Shown here: in pieces, positions 1 through 27,173 of the stretch
Layout: each line of letters opens with the position of its first letter
Position numbering within the stretch: the stretch's first letter is position 1
Assembly: GCA_964017065.1 (NCBI GenBank)
Contig: OZ024786.1
Location: 12,595,596-12,659,595 of the forward strand
Reading direction: 5' to 3'
Length of the DNA: 64,000 nt
Source: Haliclona indistincta
Taxonomy: Eukaryota > Porifera > Demospongiae > Haplosclerida > Chalinidae
The notes under the pieces: model-generated
Seen by the model: the letters and a program-made list of their open reading frames with translations, nothing else
Database searches by the model: none
What the model was told of the DNA's origin: nothing
Position numbers and translations under genes: made by a program

Positions 1-440
1 AGAAGAAGAAGAAGAAGAAAGAAGATGAACAATTCGCGTGGGCGGCGATTTTGTTTTACCGCTTTAGAAACGTCTGCCAGCTTCGCCAAAGGTATTTCCA
101 TGCTCAGAACAATCGCCTGATCAATCCTAGATGTCTGGAATTTCGATAAACGCTAAAACAGCGAAGATCTGCAACGTGCTCACTGAGAGTCGCCATCTTG
201 ATTTTCGTCGTCGAGCAAGCAATCCCGGCGACTTTCATGGACTTCCTACAAGCGCTTACACTTCAGATTCCCTCAAAGATAGTTAAAACGCAGTAGAAAC
301 TTATAACAAAAGAGATATGTGCGAAAACTAATTTTCACACATGAGTAGCCGCCATCTTAATTCGTGGTCATCCCTACATATCATTGCCTATCGGCAATGA
401 TAATACAATATGGTCACATTTTCAATTTGTGTGCACAACT
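1..440. other. Gene-free left edge
   Basis: The window opens with a short AGA trinucleotide run (1-20). I see no convincing exon in the rest. The cytoplasmic exons of the Ig-like minus-strand gene that starts at 444 would lie here or further left, but I could not identify one with both good splice sites and an informative reading frame. Confidence 0.4.
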
Positions 441-443
441 TAC

Positions 444-1392
444 ACTATTAGGCCGATTGTTATTCCAACTGCAAGAAGTATTATTGCTAGCACTCGTACA
501 GCGAGCACAGGTGCTCCAATTAATAAAGCGAGATTTGGTGCTTGTCGTGGAGTAAATGATGATGGACTAGACGTTAGGCTGATTGTAGTGGAAGATAGCT
601 GGGTGTTAGAAATGGTCACCGATTTTGTCATTGAAAGTGATGAGCTTGACAATTGCAAAGAGGCATCTAGAGTGTAAATCTTATGATAGTGCTCAATATT
701 GAGTAAAAATGCTCTCACTTGAAATATTTGAAATATCGGATACTATTGTTGTATTGATTTCAGAAACGATCGCTTTGCAACGATACTTGCCAAAATTTGA
801 AACAGATAAATTTGTCAACTGCAAGGTAGTGCTGGTTTCTCCAGTGAGTTCCATGAAAGATTGTGAAGATTCATCAAATTTCTCCCACTGGTACACTGGA
901 GGAGGATGGCTCTCAGCTATACATGAGAGGGTCACATTGTCTCCCACTTGAAGATCTGCTTGACTGACAGGTTGTTGTGTAAATGCAGGGGCAACCAGAA
1001 GCATGACTGAAATGCCAAAGCTTCCCTGACTGTTTATCGCCACACAATCATACACATTTCCTCCATGCTGAGATGCTGTTACTTGACGAATGACAAGATT
1101 TAGACTCGCAACTCGAGCAGCTGTTGCCAATATTTTTGATGGAAATGACATTGAATTCACGAAAGCTGAAATAATTATGATAGACTATAATTAAAAAATA
1201 GAACTATCATACATGGTATATCAGGTGACATCATCATCATGTTGCAATCTACACAGACATCTTGAGAAACATTGAGCATCCACACAAAGGTACTCTCCAT
1301 GGCAACAGGAGAGCTGCATGCCATTGTAAATAATTGTCCATGAGTGGGTATCGGCCGAGCTGGTGATATCACGGCATTGGCAGAAACCGTGC
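444..1392 (-). CDS. Ig-domain single-pass membrane protein (partial)
   Basis: Three minus-strand exons join in frame at phase 1: 1392-1213, 1165-719 and 666-444. The first two encode one Ig-like domain, with the C-type residues in TMACSSP, a Trp in FVWML and the YDCVA strand. The second exon then adds a complete Ig-like domain, with VTLSCIAES, YQWEK and the FGKYRCKA strand. The third exon is a Ser/Thr-rich stalk followed by a hydrophobic stretch (ALLIGAPVLAVRVLAIILL) that should be a membrane helix, and it ends on a GTAAGT donor. The signal-peptide exon and the cytoplasmic tail are not identified. The family role would be cell-surface recognition or adhesion. That is inference, as is any link to the Calx-beta array further right. 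Exon 1213-1392 and the Ig domains are secure; the acceptor at 666 was chosen because the nearer one at 679 gives a stop. Confidence 0.6.
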
Positions 1393-1987
1393 CTGCAGAA
1401 AGAGAAAACTTGTCTTAATTTCACAGATAATATTGATGAGCAACTGATGAGTGCATGCCTAATGCAATAGGTAAGTTCCCAAGCCTTGCATGCATACATG
1501 CATACATACGTCACCTTGACACTTCATATACGTACCGGAGTTGTGCTATCAAAAACTAGTACACTGTGACTTACTTGCTAAGCATATGACAAGCACACTG
1601 ATACTGTCAGTTCGCAACATATTGCGGTATGGATTTAAGACTGTACTATGACAGTCGAAGTGGGATAATTTGTTCGACACCTGATCGTTAGCAGTTCAAC
1701 TTGTGACGACAATGCATGGGAGGGCTCGTGGTAGCGCGCGTACAGTGTAATGATAACGGCGCTAGCAGCACAGAGATATTTCACTAAGCTTATCCATTAC
1801 TCTCAAGTGCATGCAACTTGAATATGCTGTTCAGTCTTGCGAGTACAGTACACACCGCGTAGCAGCCCGCATTGTTTCGCTTGACATCATTCTACGCGTA
1901 GCATGCTATTCGGGTAAACTGTGCCGGTTGCGATACTGATGACTTTAGCTTCTACTTCGTTTTATCGGCGACATTTCTGTCGACCAC
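1393..1987. other. Intergenic spacer between divergent genes
   Basis: This stretch separates the minus-strand Ig gene from the plus-strand glycosyltransferase-like gene. It has no long reading frame. The missing first exon of the Ig gene and both promoters are expected here, but none stands out. Confidence 0.4.
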
Positions 1988-2615
1988 ATGTATGGCAGCG
2001 ATCTGTATAGCAGTGATAACAGGCACGAACTTGACTTTGATGATGTACCAGCAATTGCAATCCCAAGGTAAAGTCGTACTGAGTACTACATGCGATACTT
2101 ATAGAGGCATGCAGCTATTAAACTAGATATACATACGAGACCGGTAAAGCCATCTAGGCTGATAGACTACTACATTCATATTAACTTTAAGCCATAATTC
2201 TTATACTATTGATGGTGCTCCACGGGCAAATTGCTGGGCCAAAACTTCCAAATTATACAGCACATTCCAAATTACCCATGCATGCAGCTGGTGCCTAGTG
2301 ATGATATGTTTTTAGTGATACACGATACGGCTAGCTTAATTATAGCTAATTATACTATGCTTTGATTGGTACATGTACGTACAATTTGAAGTGGTGGCAG
2401 CTTAGCACTGAGCTAGCCATGCATGGTTTGTTAGCACAGCTAGGCTTCTCCTCATGTTTGCTGATACACGCACACCTATAATTATAGCAACAACCTAAAC
2501 TATGATAGCAACCATGCACCATTGAAGCGGAATGACAATGGTAATGTTCCTATTAATTTAAATGAAGCCACAATACCACTACAGACAATGGCAGACCTAC
2601 TAGAAAGCAGGTTAT

Positions 2616-2667
<52 letters not shown>

Positions 2668-3896
2668 CCAAGTGCTTTACCTCTGAATAGTGATACTATA
2701 CATTACAAGATGGTTGTCGGTGTTTTGACAGCAAAGAGAACACCTTCAACAGTTGTTAGAATGGTCGACGCATTAGTAAGTGACGCATCGTTAACTGACT
2801 ATAAAGTGATAGTGAGAGTTGGTCAATCTGCTTCGAACAACACGCGTTTAATTCAAGACTTAAGAAATCTTGGAGTCACCACTATTGTCAATACTCGGAA
2901 ATATCCCGAAATGTCTAAAGACAAGATACGAATCACATGCAATGACTCACTGTCGAGAGTACTTTGGAGAACAGAGCACGGTATGAAAAATTCAGTTAAT
3001 AATACCTGCACCTTTATGTGTATCTATCATTATGCAGTGTTAGACTATGCTAATCTCCTGAAGAAGGCTCTAGAGATCGATTCTGAATACGTCCTTATCC
3101 TAGAAGATGATCTGAAGCCTGCGAAAAATGCCTTAGAAAAGTCGTATGAATTTGCCAAACTTATCTCTAAGAGACAGGACACAGCTAACTGGGCTGTCAC
3201 ATTTTACAGCACTGGCGTTTGCAAAAAAGAGTTCATTACCAAGGCAGCAAAATTCACTGCTGGAGGTTGTTCAATCATGTTAAAAAGAAGCATCATACCA
3301 CACTTTCTTGATTACATATTAAAGGATCCATACGCACTACCAATTGACCTCCTGATGTACAATTTTTTTGATAAATACAGAGTTACCTTGTACGAATGAT
3401 CACCAAATGTATTTCAACACATCAGCCCACACTCGTCATACTCTGCTGAGGTATAAAACATCTGTTATACATTGATAATAGTATTATTTTTATCTTATTA
3501 TAATAGGATCAGAAGCTTAGAATGACAGAGAGAGCCCGAAGCCTTACTTTCCTACGTGATGAAGCAAATCACACCCTATCTTCACTTCAAGTCGATAAAA
3601 ATGGCTATATCGGCTGTTTCAAAGACCGTGCTGACAGTAGAGATTTGTCAGGGTTGTACAGATACGATATAAACTACAGAAGACCATTTCCAGAGTTATG
3701 TGCTAGTCATTGCTTAAGATATCGTTATTATGCCTTACAAAATGGAAGCTGTTTCTGTGTGAACAAGTTTGGTCAGTATGGATCAGCTCCTGAGAGTGAC
3801 TGCCAACATTGTGCAAGCAACAGAAACAAGTTTTGTGGAGGAAATAACAGAAATAGTGTGTACAAGAATTTAAGGAAAGCATATGTATGTGTATAA
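1988..3896 (+). CDS. Glycosyltransferase-like protein with C-terminal WSC domain (in-frame TGA)
   Basis: Proposed exons are 1988-2067, 2509-2610, 2667-2980, 3038-3450 and 3507-3896; all junctions keep frame, and three introns are 56, 57 and 56 nt. The core has a beta strand (MVVGVLTAKRTPSTV), a YKVIVRVG strand and an acidic ILEDDLKPA motif, like the metal-binding DxD-type motif of GT-A glycosyltransferases. The order of motifs recalls the PGAP4/TMEM246 and MGAT4 type, but the exact family is uncertain. The last exon encodes a WSC domain (YIGCFKDRADSRDLSG, then paired cysteines ending FCGGNNRNSVY), a carbohydrate-binding fold. A TGA at 3397-3399 interrupts the reading frame just before FQHISPHSSYS, so the gene may be a pseudogene, use readthrough, or carry a sequence error. 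No signal peptide or membrane anchor was found; exons 1 and 2 are the least certain. Confidence 0.6.
2618..2666 (+). repeat. (CAG)n microsatellite at a 3' splice site
   Basis: About 16 CAG/AGC triplets directly precede the sequence encoding PSALPLNS. Read through, the upstream exon meets a TGA right after its GTTATG donor, so the repeat is best read as the end of a 56-nt intron whose acceptor is the last CAG. Each upstream CAG is an alternative acceptor that would add in-frame serines. Confidence 0.6.
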
Positions 3897-3910
3897 TGTG
3901 TTTGGAAGTT

Positions 3911-4148
3911 AATTGTGAGCGGAAGGGGCTACTTCGCTCCTGCAATTTTTTTTAACGCATGACTGTTTTCAAATAGCTGCTACTCAGTCAAACATATTAC
4001 TGAAAAAAATTTGTTTGATCATTCTGCTTACTGTTTGTCAAATTTTGGTATGGTACTAAATTTCGATGAATGTCAGCAAATTGAAAACGTGTTTTATTTG
4101 AAAATTGCAGGAGCGAAGTGACCCCTTTTCTCAAATCCTCTCGCAATT
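3911..4148. mobile_element. Short inverted-repeat element (MITE)
   Basis: The ends are inverted copies: about 40 bp at 3911-3950 match the reverse complement of 4100-4148, with the shared core CTTCGCTCCTGCAATTTT. There is no coding capacity. The superfamily is not clear, because no convincing target duplication is visible. Confidence 0.6.
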
Positions 4149-4228
4149 GTTTACATTCTTATCTACAATCATCTGTACAGATTTGTTAATAATTTGCACT
4201 TTTTAGTTTTTATGCCTGCATATAGTTA

Positions 4229-4388
4229 CAGTGGAACCCCTCTTAGAGGACACACCTCATCCCTCTATAATGGTCACTTACTGAATTCCAAATTATAACC
4301 CACAAATAAACCCCTGACCAGAGGACATCCTCTACAACGGACAATTTTTATTGGACCCGATTGTGTCCACCTTGAGAGTGGTCCACTG
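4229..4388. mobile_element. pogo/Tc1-type MITE with TA target duplication
   Basis: The 160-bp element begins CAGTGGAACCCCTCTTAGAG and ends with the approximate inverse GTGGTCCACTG, flanked by TA on both sides (4227-4228, 4389-4390). A related 89-bp copy lies at 45316-45404 in gene C. Confidence 0.65.
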
Positions 4389-4390
4389 TA

Positions 4391-5033
4391 GTACTGGGTC
4401 TGACAATGAAAGTTTTCATGACATGAACCCCCAAAGTGGGAGTAGATGGGTAAGAGGTAACTTATAACCAGTGTAAACGTAAACTATACTCTGTATGCCA
4501 TATATTGAGTGATCGAGGAATGAAGATCAATATTCATAAAGGGTGTGTGTACCAAGTGTAATTAATTCTATGGGGTGTTATGGTCATGAATATCATTAAA
4601 ATAATTTACTGAAGTAGTTATGAAACTTGGGTTGGTACGTCAAGATGTAACAGATTTTGACCACTGGGACCCCTAGTCACCGCCCCTAGTTATAACAATT
4701 TAAAGCCAAAAATGATTTCAAAATGATCACATACTGAGCACATGATTAATTGATGCATCGATCAAGATTTGCACTTTAATCGTGCATAATTTCTTTACCT
4801 TATGTGCATATTACTCTAAAACAGTTGTGCACACAATGAAACTTCTACTATACATGCGTACGTAGCAGGTCTGGTCTAATTTATGCAGCGTGTATGGTTG
4901 AGTTAGTGTCAATAAAAAAACAATGGTGCCAACTACAGGTAAATAATAATAATAAACTACAATATAATATTATTATAATGTATGTGAAACATTGTTAGTT
5001 GTTACAGGTCCTCTGTCTTCAATTCACTGTGCT
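4391..5033. other. Non-coding spacer
   Basis: The sequence is AT-rich and has no supported exon. It lies between the glycosyltransferase-like gene and the 3' end of the minus-strand membrane-protein gene. Confidence 0.4.
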
Positions 5034-5699
5034 TTATCTCTATACAGAAGCATGTAATATCAAGAAGAACATGTCATGCTGAAAACTCACTTACTGGCTT
5101 AACTGTTGATGCCGCTTTTGCTTTTGCTTTCAGTATACTGTGTAATAGTAAGATATCAAGTCCTCACAAATTTACTTGTTTGTATGTTCTCACCATATGA
5201 CAGCAATAGCTGTTCCTACACCAGCAACTGCTAGCACCACCACAACAACTACAGGTACTGCTACAACCAACGCTATGTTTAGCGAGTCTCCTTCTTCCAT
5301 TCGCATTGTAACAGTTGGCGTAACACTGACAAAAACCGTATACATGGGCACTGATGGCTCTGGAGTCTCATATACGGCAGTTGACTCTGTAGAGGAGAAT
5401 GCAAACAGCATAATAATTGATGATCAATCTTACTTTGCATGTAAAGGCTCAGACTATTATGTTATTAGTACAAAAAAGCTTGAAGTTACTGAAATTTGTT
5501 TCTGTGACGCTGTTAATAATTGTGAGTCTAAGCATTCAAGCATTACTATCGCGCTATCAGGTGTTTTCCAATTACCTCCACTTCCTAAGGAGCTATCTTC
5601 ATCATCCACCATATGACTACTGCAGTATGCAGTCGGGATGGAGGCGATCAGAAGCAACGAACAGCACAAAAACGCGCAAAGCAACGAGCGCGACGACAT
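5034..5699 (-). CDS. Small type-I membrane protein, about 121 residues
   Basis: Four minus-strand exons (5699-5576, 5386-5194, 5137-5095, 5039-5034) join in frame, with total length divisible by 3. Exon 1 starts at the ATG at 5699 and encodes a clear signal peptide (LLCAFLCCSLLLIASIP, cleavage likely near AYCSS). Exon 2 gives a short ectodomain and a strongly hydrophobic Val-rich helix (IALVVAVPVVVVVVLAVAG). Exon 3 is a Lys/Ala-rich tail (ILKAKAKAAS), and the final exon holds one codon and a TAA. No known domain is recognised. It diverges from Calx-beta gene A, with 381 bp between the start codons. The signal and membrane exons are well supported; the last two are weaker. A long frame on the opposite strand (5176-5616) is the antisense shadow of these exons. 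Confidence 0.5.
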
Positions 5700-6009
5700 T
5701 GTCACAGCAACAGTGATGGGTGGGGCTCGTAAACATTTTTGACTAGGGCGTGGCTCATGAATTGCGGCGCGGCAGCAGCAGTGGGTGGGGCTGGAATGAA
5801 ATTTCAGTCCTTTTCCACAAGCGTTTTTCTAGTGCTTCTGCAGAAGTGCATGCGGACACTTGCATCTGCAGAAATGCGTGCGAATACTTAGCCACAACAA
5901 TATAGCCTCGATCCCAGCGCGCAGGGGTAGTTACAGCGCCGGCGGTTTGTTGCTCTGCACCGCCTGTAGGCACAGTTAAAAATCAATTTTCAGTCACGGC
6001 AGGAGTGTG

Positions 6010-6038
6010 GCATGATCTACATGTAGTCAAGTTGTGTT
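6010..6038 (+). promoter_or_regulatory. Conserved upstream block, gene A copy
   Basis: This 29-bp block contains the palindrome CTACATGTAG and lies 71 bp before the gene A start. It is conserved upstream of genes B, C and D while neighbouring sequence has drifted. A broader region of about 150-200 bp on its left, starting near 5850, is also homologous. It is probably core promoter or 5' leader; its function is inferred from position and conservation only. Confidence 0.45.
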
Positions 6039-6080
6039 ATAACCTGCAGTTTGACGACCATTGCTGTATGGTCGGGAAAT

Positions 6081-21084
<15,004 letters not shown>

Positions 21085-21512
21085 TAATCAAGTTGTATCT
21101 GTATGAATTATGAGCTGTAATGCCGAACGCTAGAGCACAGCAAAGGGTGGAGATGTCATAATGCGATAATGAGTTGCTGGCCGGATGCATGCAAAAATGG
21201 GCGGGGCCAGTCGAAGTCACCGCACCAATGCATCTGCAGAAATGCATGCGGATACTTTAGCCACAACAATATAGCCTGTGTCCCGCCGATTCTAAAACTC
21301 AAGCGTCAATACAGCGGCGGTGGTATGTTGCTCTGCACCGCAATGTATATTGGTTAGCATAGAGCTGATTAAAAGTCATTTACATCACGACAGGAGTGTG
21401 GCGGGCATGATCTACATGTAGTCAAGTTGTGTTGTAAGCTCCAATACTTCCTAAGGATTACGATCGCGATTTACAGCTAAGTCATTAAGCCTGGACACCT
21501 GAAGATTTGAAA
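21085..21512. other. A-B intergenic spacer, homologous to the other spacers of the array
   Basis: The sequence is homologous to 39495-39939 and, in its right part, to 5850-6080 and 48330-48499. It therefore contains the downstream flank of one gene and the promoter of the next. No separate gene is present; an apparent 62-residue frame at 21169 is not supported. Confidence 0.6.
21405..21433 (+). promoter_or_regulatory. Conserved upstream block, gene B copy
   Basis: The same 29-bp block with the CTACATGTAG palindrome, 108 bp before the gene B start. Confidence 0.45.
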
Positions 21513-24500
21513 ATGACGTCGCCGTTGTGTATTACGATACTGGCTCTTCTAGTCATTACGTGCGGAAAAGGTGATGTTCTCTTTGTTTTATAGTCAATTT
21601 GTCGACTCCGAATTCTAGCTTCTGCACAAAGATGTTATACAAGTTCTAGTGACTGCTTTGGTGGTGGTACTGACACAGCTCTTCACACTTATGAATCATG
21701 TTGTGAACCACTGATAAATGACAACACTGTAAGGCGCTCTTTTCAGTTATCTAATGGTTACTGTCATGAATGTATCAGTAAGTACCATGCATGATGCATA
21801 CACATTATGATGATGTGATACATCCTGTTATTTATATTTAATCAAATTACAATGTAGCTTCATACTCCAATCAATCAGTCTAGTTGTGCTTGTTTTGCAG
21901 GAATTATTATTATTTATAACACTTTGTCACAAGCTAAATTCAATTCAATGCATGTCAGGTGTCAGTCAATATCAACTAGCAGAACTGCTGTAGTCAGCCA
22001 CTGATGTAGGGATCTATGGTCTGTTAGCAAGTCAATCGTGTTACCATTCCATGCTTGCTCCTTGTTGGTTTACATTGTGGACCAGTAGCAGATTTCTTTA
22101 TCCCTACATCCTTTTGATTTCGTTAGAAATCTTTTCATTTTCTTGTTTGTGTCCTTTTTCCTTTTACAGTGAGTTTTAAATTTTTGGTGCAGTTCGAATT
22201 CGGCAAGATAATGTATCTCTTTTTTGTTTCCATCATTGGTTTGGTTTGCTTTTCTTGATAATTGCTTTTTAACTTGTAGCTCCTAAATACTGAAACTAGC
22301 TCATGCATTCATGCATGCGCAGCCTGGATACACAGCATACGAGCCCCGCCCACTCTGGTTTAGTATTGTCTGTATGGCTGTGATACTATCTGGCAAGCAG
22401 CAGAACAATGATACTACACGAGCTTACTCTGTGAGTTGTTCTTCGAAGACTCCAAACACCAATATGCGCTCTCCATACGGCGATACTCTACAAGTGTGTT
22501 TGGTCACGTGCGCATTACGTAATCACAATAATGGCGTCAAACACTTAGCTGACAACTGTTCGTGATCGTGAGCTCGTCAAATGTATATCGTCGTTTCGCT
22601 AAAAACTAAGTTCAAAAGGCACATGCCAGGAGAATTTCACGACTGTTCGTGGGTGTTTTTGGTCTCGGCACTGCTCGCGTAAAGGCGCTAGGCGAGTTGA
22701 AGAAAGAAAGAAAGAAAGATAACGAAGATGACGAAAGTCGATTTTCACCGTTTCCAGGTTCGTCACTTTAGTAACAATTTCGAGCAATCTCCTTGCTACT
22801 GTAAGATGGGGCAACGCCAGAGAGCAGATCTAAGTGTCTTTGGACGTATACAATTCATCACCAGGCGAAATATCAGTGTTTGAACGCTAATACATTGTAT
22901 GTAGCCGTCATCTTCTTTTCTCGTTAATCTCTACATAGGGAGTCACTACTGTGCCTCCCTAATGCTACGTTTCTCACAAAAAAATTCATGATTAATAATA
23001 TTTCTACAGTGATTGGTCTTGAGCAATCAACCTACACACTCAATGAGAACAGTACAGTGCATATGAATAGACTGAGGCTACTCGCTCCAGCTAATAATGT
23101 AATATTTTCGAGACCAAGGTTGAGACTTAATGGGATCCCTGGAACAGCTAGTGGTGAGTGTTGAGAGCTTATTAAGACCATAGATTGAGTGAAGAAATGT
23201 GTAACTTCATAATTATTCTACCAAGACAGATAAACATGGCGGCCGTATATTTTCAGTATAACTACATGTACATGTATCAACAAGTAAAAGCAATAGCTAC
23301 ATAATGCTTCTCAGCTCAGACCACGCAAATGCTTAATCATTGTTAGATGATCAGCTCAAACTATTCACAATGCACAAATGCTCATTACCAAAAATACCTG
23401 TTACAGCCGGGTGCCATTGCTTTTGTGAAGTTTTAGCTATCTAGAGCCGATCTAGGGTATTGCTTGATACAACTGTACACATAAAACACTATCCTGCAGT
23501 AATCTGTAAGGCAACTTTACCATTTCACAAACTGAGCGTGATAATCAGACAATGATTATTTTTGTAGATTAAACTGTCCATCCAAGGCATGCCATATTAA
23601 TTTTTAATTTCTTATTTACAGCGTATGATTTCTCAATTGTGACATCAGACATCTTGCTGCGTAATCTAGCCACTGGTATTGATGTAGCCATTACTATATC
23701 TGTTGATGGCATTGCTGGAGAGCCTCCTGAGACATTCACTATCACATCTCGACCACCTGTTATCAGCAGCCCCAATGATCCACAGTTCATTTTTCGTAAT
23801 ACCACAGTCACCATCATTGATTCTGATAGTGAGTTAGTTATTATTTTAATAAATGGTGTATCTGAAGAAATTGCAAATCAGCTGCTTGTGATAGGAATGG
23901 TAATATTAAATTTTGTTTTCTTGATGTCGTCATAATTATACTATAGTACATTAATTTGTATAGTCTAAATATTAATCTCAGCAAACATCTTTGTTTCTAT
24001 AAATTTTAAAGATAGTTTAATGTGTAGTGGTTTTACCAATTTTGCTAAAGAAGACAAAACTTAATGTAAACTTAATAACGATCGACTTAAAGTCACATTT
24101 CCTATATTGCAGAGCCCACATACCAGTTTACTGATGGATACTATACTGGTAGTGAAGATACAGGAAGACCAGTAGTAGTCACTGTTAGACAGACTGTGTC
24201 TAGTGTGCAGGATATTCATCTGCTACTAGTACCACTCACCTATAGTGAGTATGAAGCACGAGCTGCCCAGGATCCTACACTAGCTCATATTGATGTGTTT
24301 CATCGAAGTCGACCAGATGCTGCTGAACGTAAGTCACTATTATGAGTGAACTATCATCATTATACTAATTTTTCCAGATGATTCTAGACAGGATTTTGAC
24401 AAAACAGTGCGTACTGTGTTTTTCCCAGCTAACAGCCCCATTGAAGCAGAACGAAGCATCTCCTTTCCTATCTTCGATGATGCCATTGATGAGGAACAAG

Positions 24501-27173
24501 AGGGATTCATTATAGTGCTGTATCATGACACTAACCTGACCTCCATTGAGGTAGCATTTAGTCCTCATCTGAGGACCACACTTGGCGGAATCAATGATAA
24601 TGATTGTGAGCTCCTTCATTCAAACCAAACTTTTTCCTTCTCAACACCTTGCTCACCCATACTCTGTCTCTCCTCTCTCTCTCTATCCTTACCCTTCTAG
24701 CCTCTGTAGCTTTCTTCCTCACACACTCACTCTAACTAACTCTGTTTCGATCACTTTTATGATATGAATAATAATCTTCAATGTAATAAAGTATCCAAAT
24801 TGGCGTACTTACCTGGTGCATGCATGGCAGATGTAGAGAACATTGCACCACACTAGGTAGTAAACTAAGCACAGTTAATCATGATATTTGTATCTTCTGC
24901 ACTGGGTATCTTGCTGGTGTATATCAGTGCTATTTTGCCTCCAGCAGGTAAGTTGAAATCATAGTTTAAACTGATTAACCTTGGTTTTTGGTGTACGCAT
25001 GTATATGAGAATTTTTACTCCTCGGGCTTCTCCATGTTTTCATATACACCTCTACCTCATTTTATAACCTACATTATAATCTTTTTCCTCAGATTTTTTC
25101 TTTGGGTTTGTTCTGAATGAAGTTACCTATAATGAGGTGCTTGATGAGGGTCTACAGGAGGTACTGTACAGTCCAGCCCCTGGAAACAAAACAGAGAAAT
25201 CTTTTGCTTTTTCTCTTAATTTAAACCCTCTTTCGGGTAGCTTTTTATTTGGTGGTAAGTTGTGTGTCAATTCGAGCCATCATGTTCTTAATGAGCATTG
25301 TTTCTATAGCTGATGGTGATGTATCATTTGGTACTGGAGTTATTAGACCATCTTTCATATTCAGACCAAATGATTTACCAGAGGATCGTATCGTGACATT
25401 TAATGTCATTCATGATAATCTCGTTGAAGGTCAAGAGATTGGTCAACTAGAGATTGCATACTCCACGTCATTTAATGGTTTCACACCATTGTTCCAGAAT
25501 TTGAGGATTATCATCCAAGATGCAAATAGTGAGTCTATAGCTAGGTTTGTGCTTTGTGGTTAAAACGAATATTTTGCTGCAAAAATGTTATTTTAGACCA
25601 TAACTAAGCGATGTTGACCAATCAGGTTGCGTAGCTGCGGGAATAATGGAATCCCACCTCATGGCGCAGATTACGGCTCTGTGCGCAGAGTTCTACTGAA
25701 TAATTTTTACACCGCTCGGCATGTCCTTGCTTGTTGTTTGCGTCGTTTCTGTTTTCTGTTGCTATGGTGACAGTGCATTCAATTGGATCTATGCGATGTA
25801 GAATCCCTTGCGCCGTTACCATAGCGCTCTTGCTACACTCGGACGCTATTATAGCAATGGGTCACAGGCTTCTAAATCGCGTACTACAAGATCCTCGGAT
25901 GCGCTGTCTAGCTAATATTATAATGATCGTTATTTTAATTCAATGCTAACCACATGCATGACCTCCAGCTAATCATATTATCCAGAATTTGTCACCTGCT
26001 ATGGAATTATCTCGAATAAAGCACACTCTTATGTTCATTAATTTAAATTCGCAATTTCATTACTTTAAGTTCATTGAACTGAAAGATTATAGCAAATTAA
26101 CCAAGAAGGTGTTACAGAACTTTTCCAACAATGAGGATCCGAGTAGGTGTGGTATGAGGTTGTACAAAAGGTGCACTTAGACCATCTGAGGCTTCTGCCA
26201 AAGTGTTCTACTTGAAGCCACATCCTTCATACACCAGTGGCACTACTGCATGGTACGTGCTCAGCTGATCGCCCACAACTTCCTCTGGGAGGTAGTGAGT
26301 GATCTTGCAGTGCGCATGCATTTCTTTAGAAGTAAAGGTCACTACACAAACCACTCCTTGAGATGTATGTGTGCTACGTACTGTTCCAGATATGTAGGTG
26401 TGGATAAGCTGCATGCACTGTTAAAAATGAATTACCACAATGACACATTTTGGGGTGTCAGGGCAACTAATTAAAAATTACATTCCTAGTGTGTTAGAAA
26501 ACATGTCAAAATCAAAGAAAGTTGTCAATTGCACATCAGGTGAGTGTTCTATTGACACTCTTGAGTGACACTGTCTTTCTCAAAACAGCTCATCAATTAA
26601 AAACCTTTGAGTAGTACCAACACCTCTGTTTTAACAATGCATGCAGATCATGAGCATCCATGCCATGCTTAACCAAGGCAGTACGACTGTAATAAAGAAA
26701 TCTCTTTTGCACAAGCAGCATAAAGGAGCAAGCAATGTTATTCAGAATGCCAAGAAATTCAGCAAAGTGCTTCTACATATAAAACAGGCGCTTCTGTTGA
26801 ATCTACAACTAAGACTAGCATGACTGTCTGTGACAATATTTCCACTAATTATAAGATTCAATTTTCACACCTGTAGTACTATTTTTCATAACTAAAATCG
26901 ACCTTTTTCCAATGTGAAATGAATGAAATGAATCTAGTAGGTACTGTATTATTCCTGCAGTGCCTGGTATTGGGTTCGAGAATATCACAATCAGTGTCAG
27001 TGAGGGAGCAATGTTTGCTGAGATACCTGTTGCTGTGCTAAGAACCACTACACTAGGCGGAGAGGTCACTGTTAACTTTAGCACTATTGACCTGACTGCT
27101 ACAGGTTAGTGTTGAGTCATGTGACATGCTTGTGCTAGTCATGTGTTAACCTCATCCACAGCTGGGTCTGACT
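21513..27173 (+). CDS. Gene B: secreted Calx-beta protein, runs into an assembly gap
   Basis: Exons: 21513-21570 (signal peptide, ITILALLVITCG), 21619-21777 (six-cysteine module, RCYTSSSDCFGGG and ESCCEPL), D1 23010-23153 and 23622-23828, D2 24113-24328 and 24378-24605, D3 25093-25254 and 25310-25528, D5-type 26961-27104 and 27162 into the gap. All are phase 1. A D4 domain is missing: between 25529 and 26960 only repeat-like sequence is found, and splicing D3 to D5 would still keep frame. The 3' end is lost in the 200-N gap. Function as for gene A: secreted, probably calcium-dependent adhesion or matrix. Confidence 0.7.
21778..23009 (+). other. Gene B intron 2
   Basis: A long intron with no supported exon. 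Its middle (21960-22120) is homologous to 28600-28780 left of gene B2, which is how B2 can be aligned to B. An 84-residue frame at 22311 is not supported by any motif. Confidence 0.5.
25529..26960 (+). other. Gene B intron where D4 is missing
   Basis: No D4 exon and no recognisable remnant of one is seen. Sequence around 25560-25960 and 26190-26470 looks inserted, but I could not find clean ends. Confidence 0.4.

Noticed and set aside
5176..5616. Plus-strand frame of 146 codons
   Set aside because: It is antisense to the signal-peptide and membrane exons of the 5034-5699 gene, which have splice sites and a clear signal peptide.
22311..22565. 84-codon frame in gene B intron 2
   Set aside because: No motif, start context or splice support.
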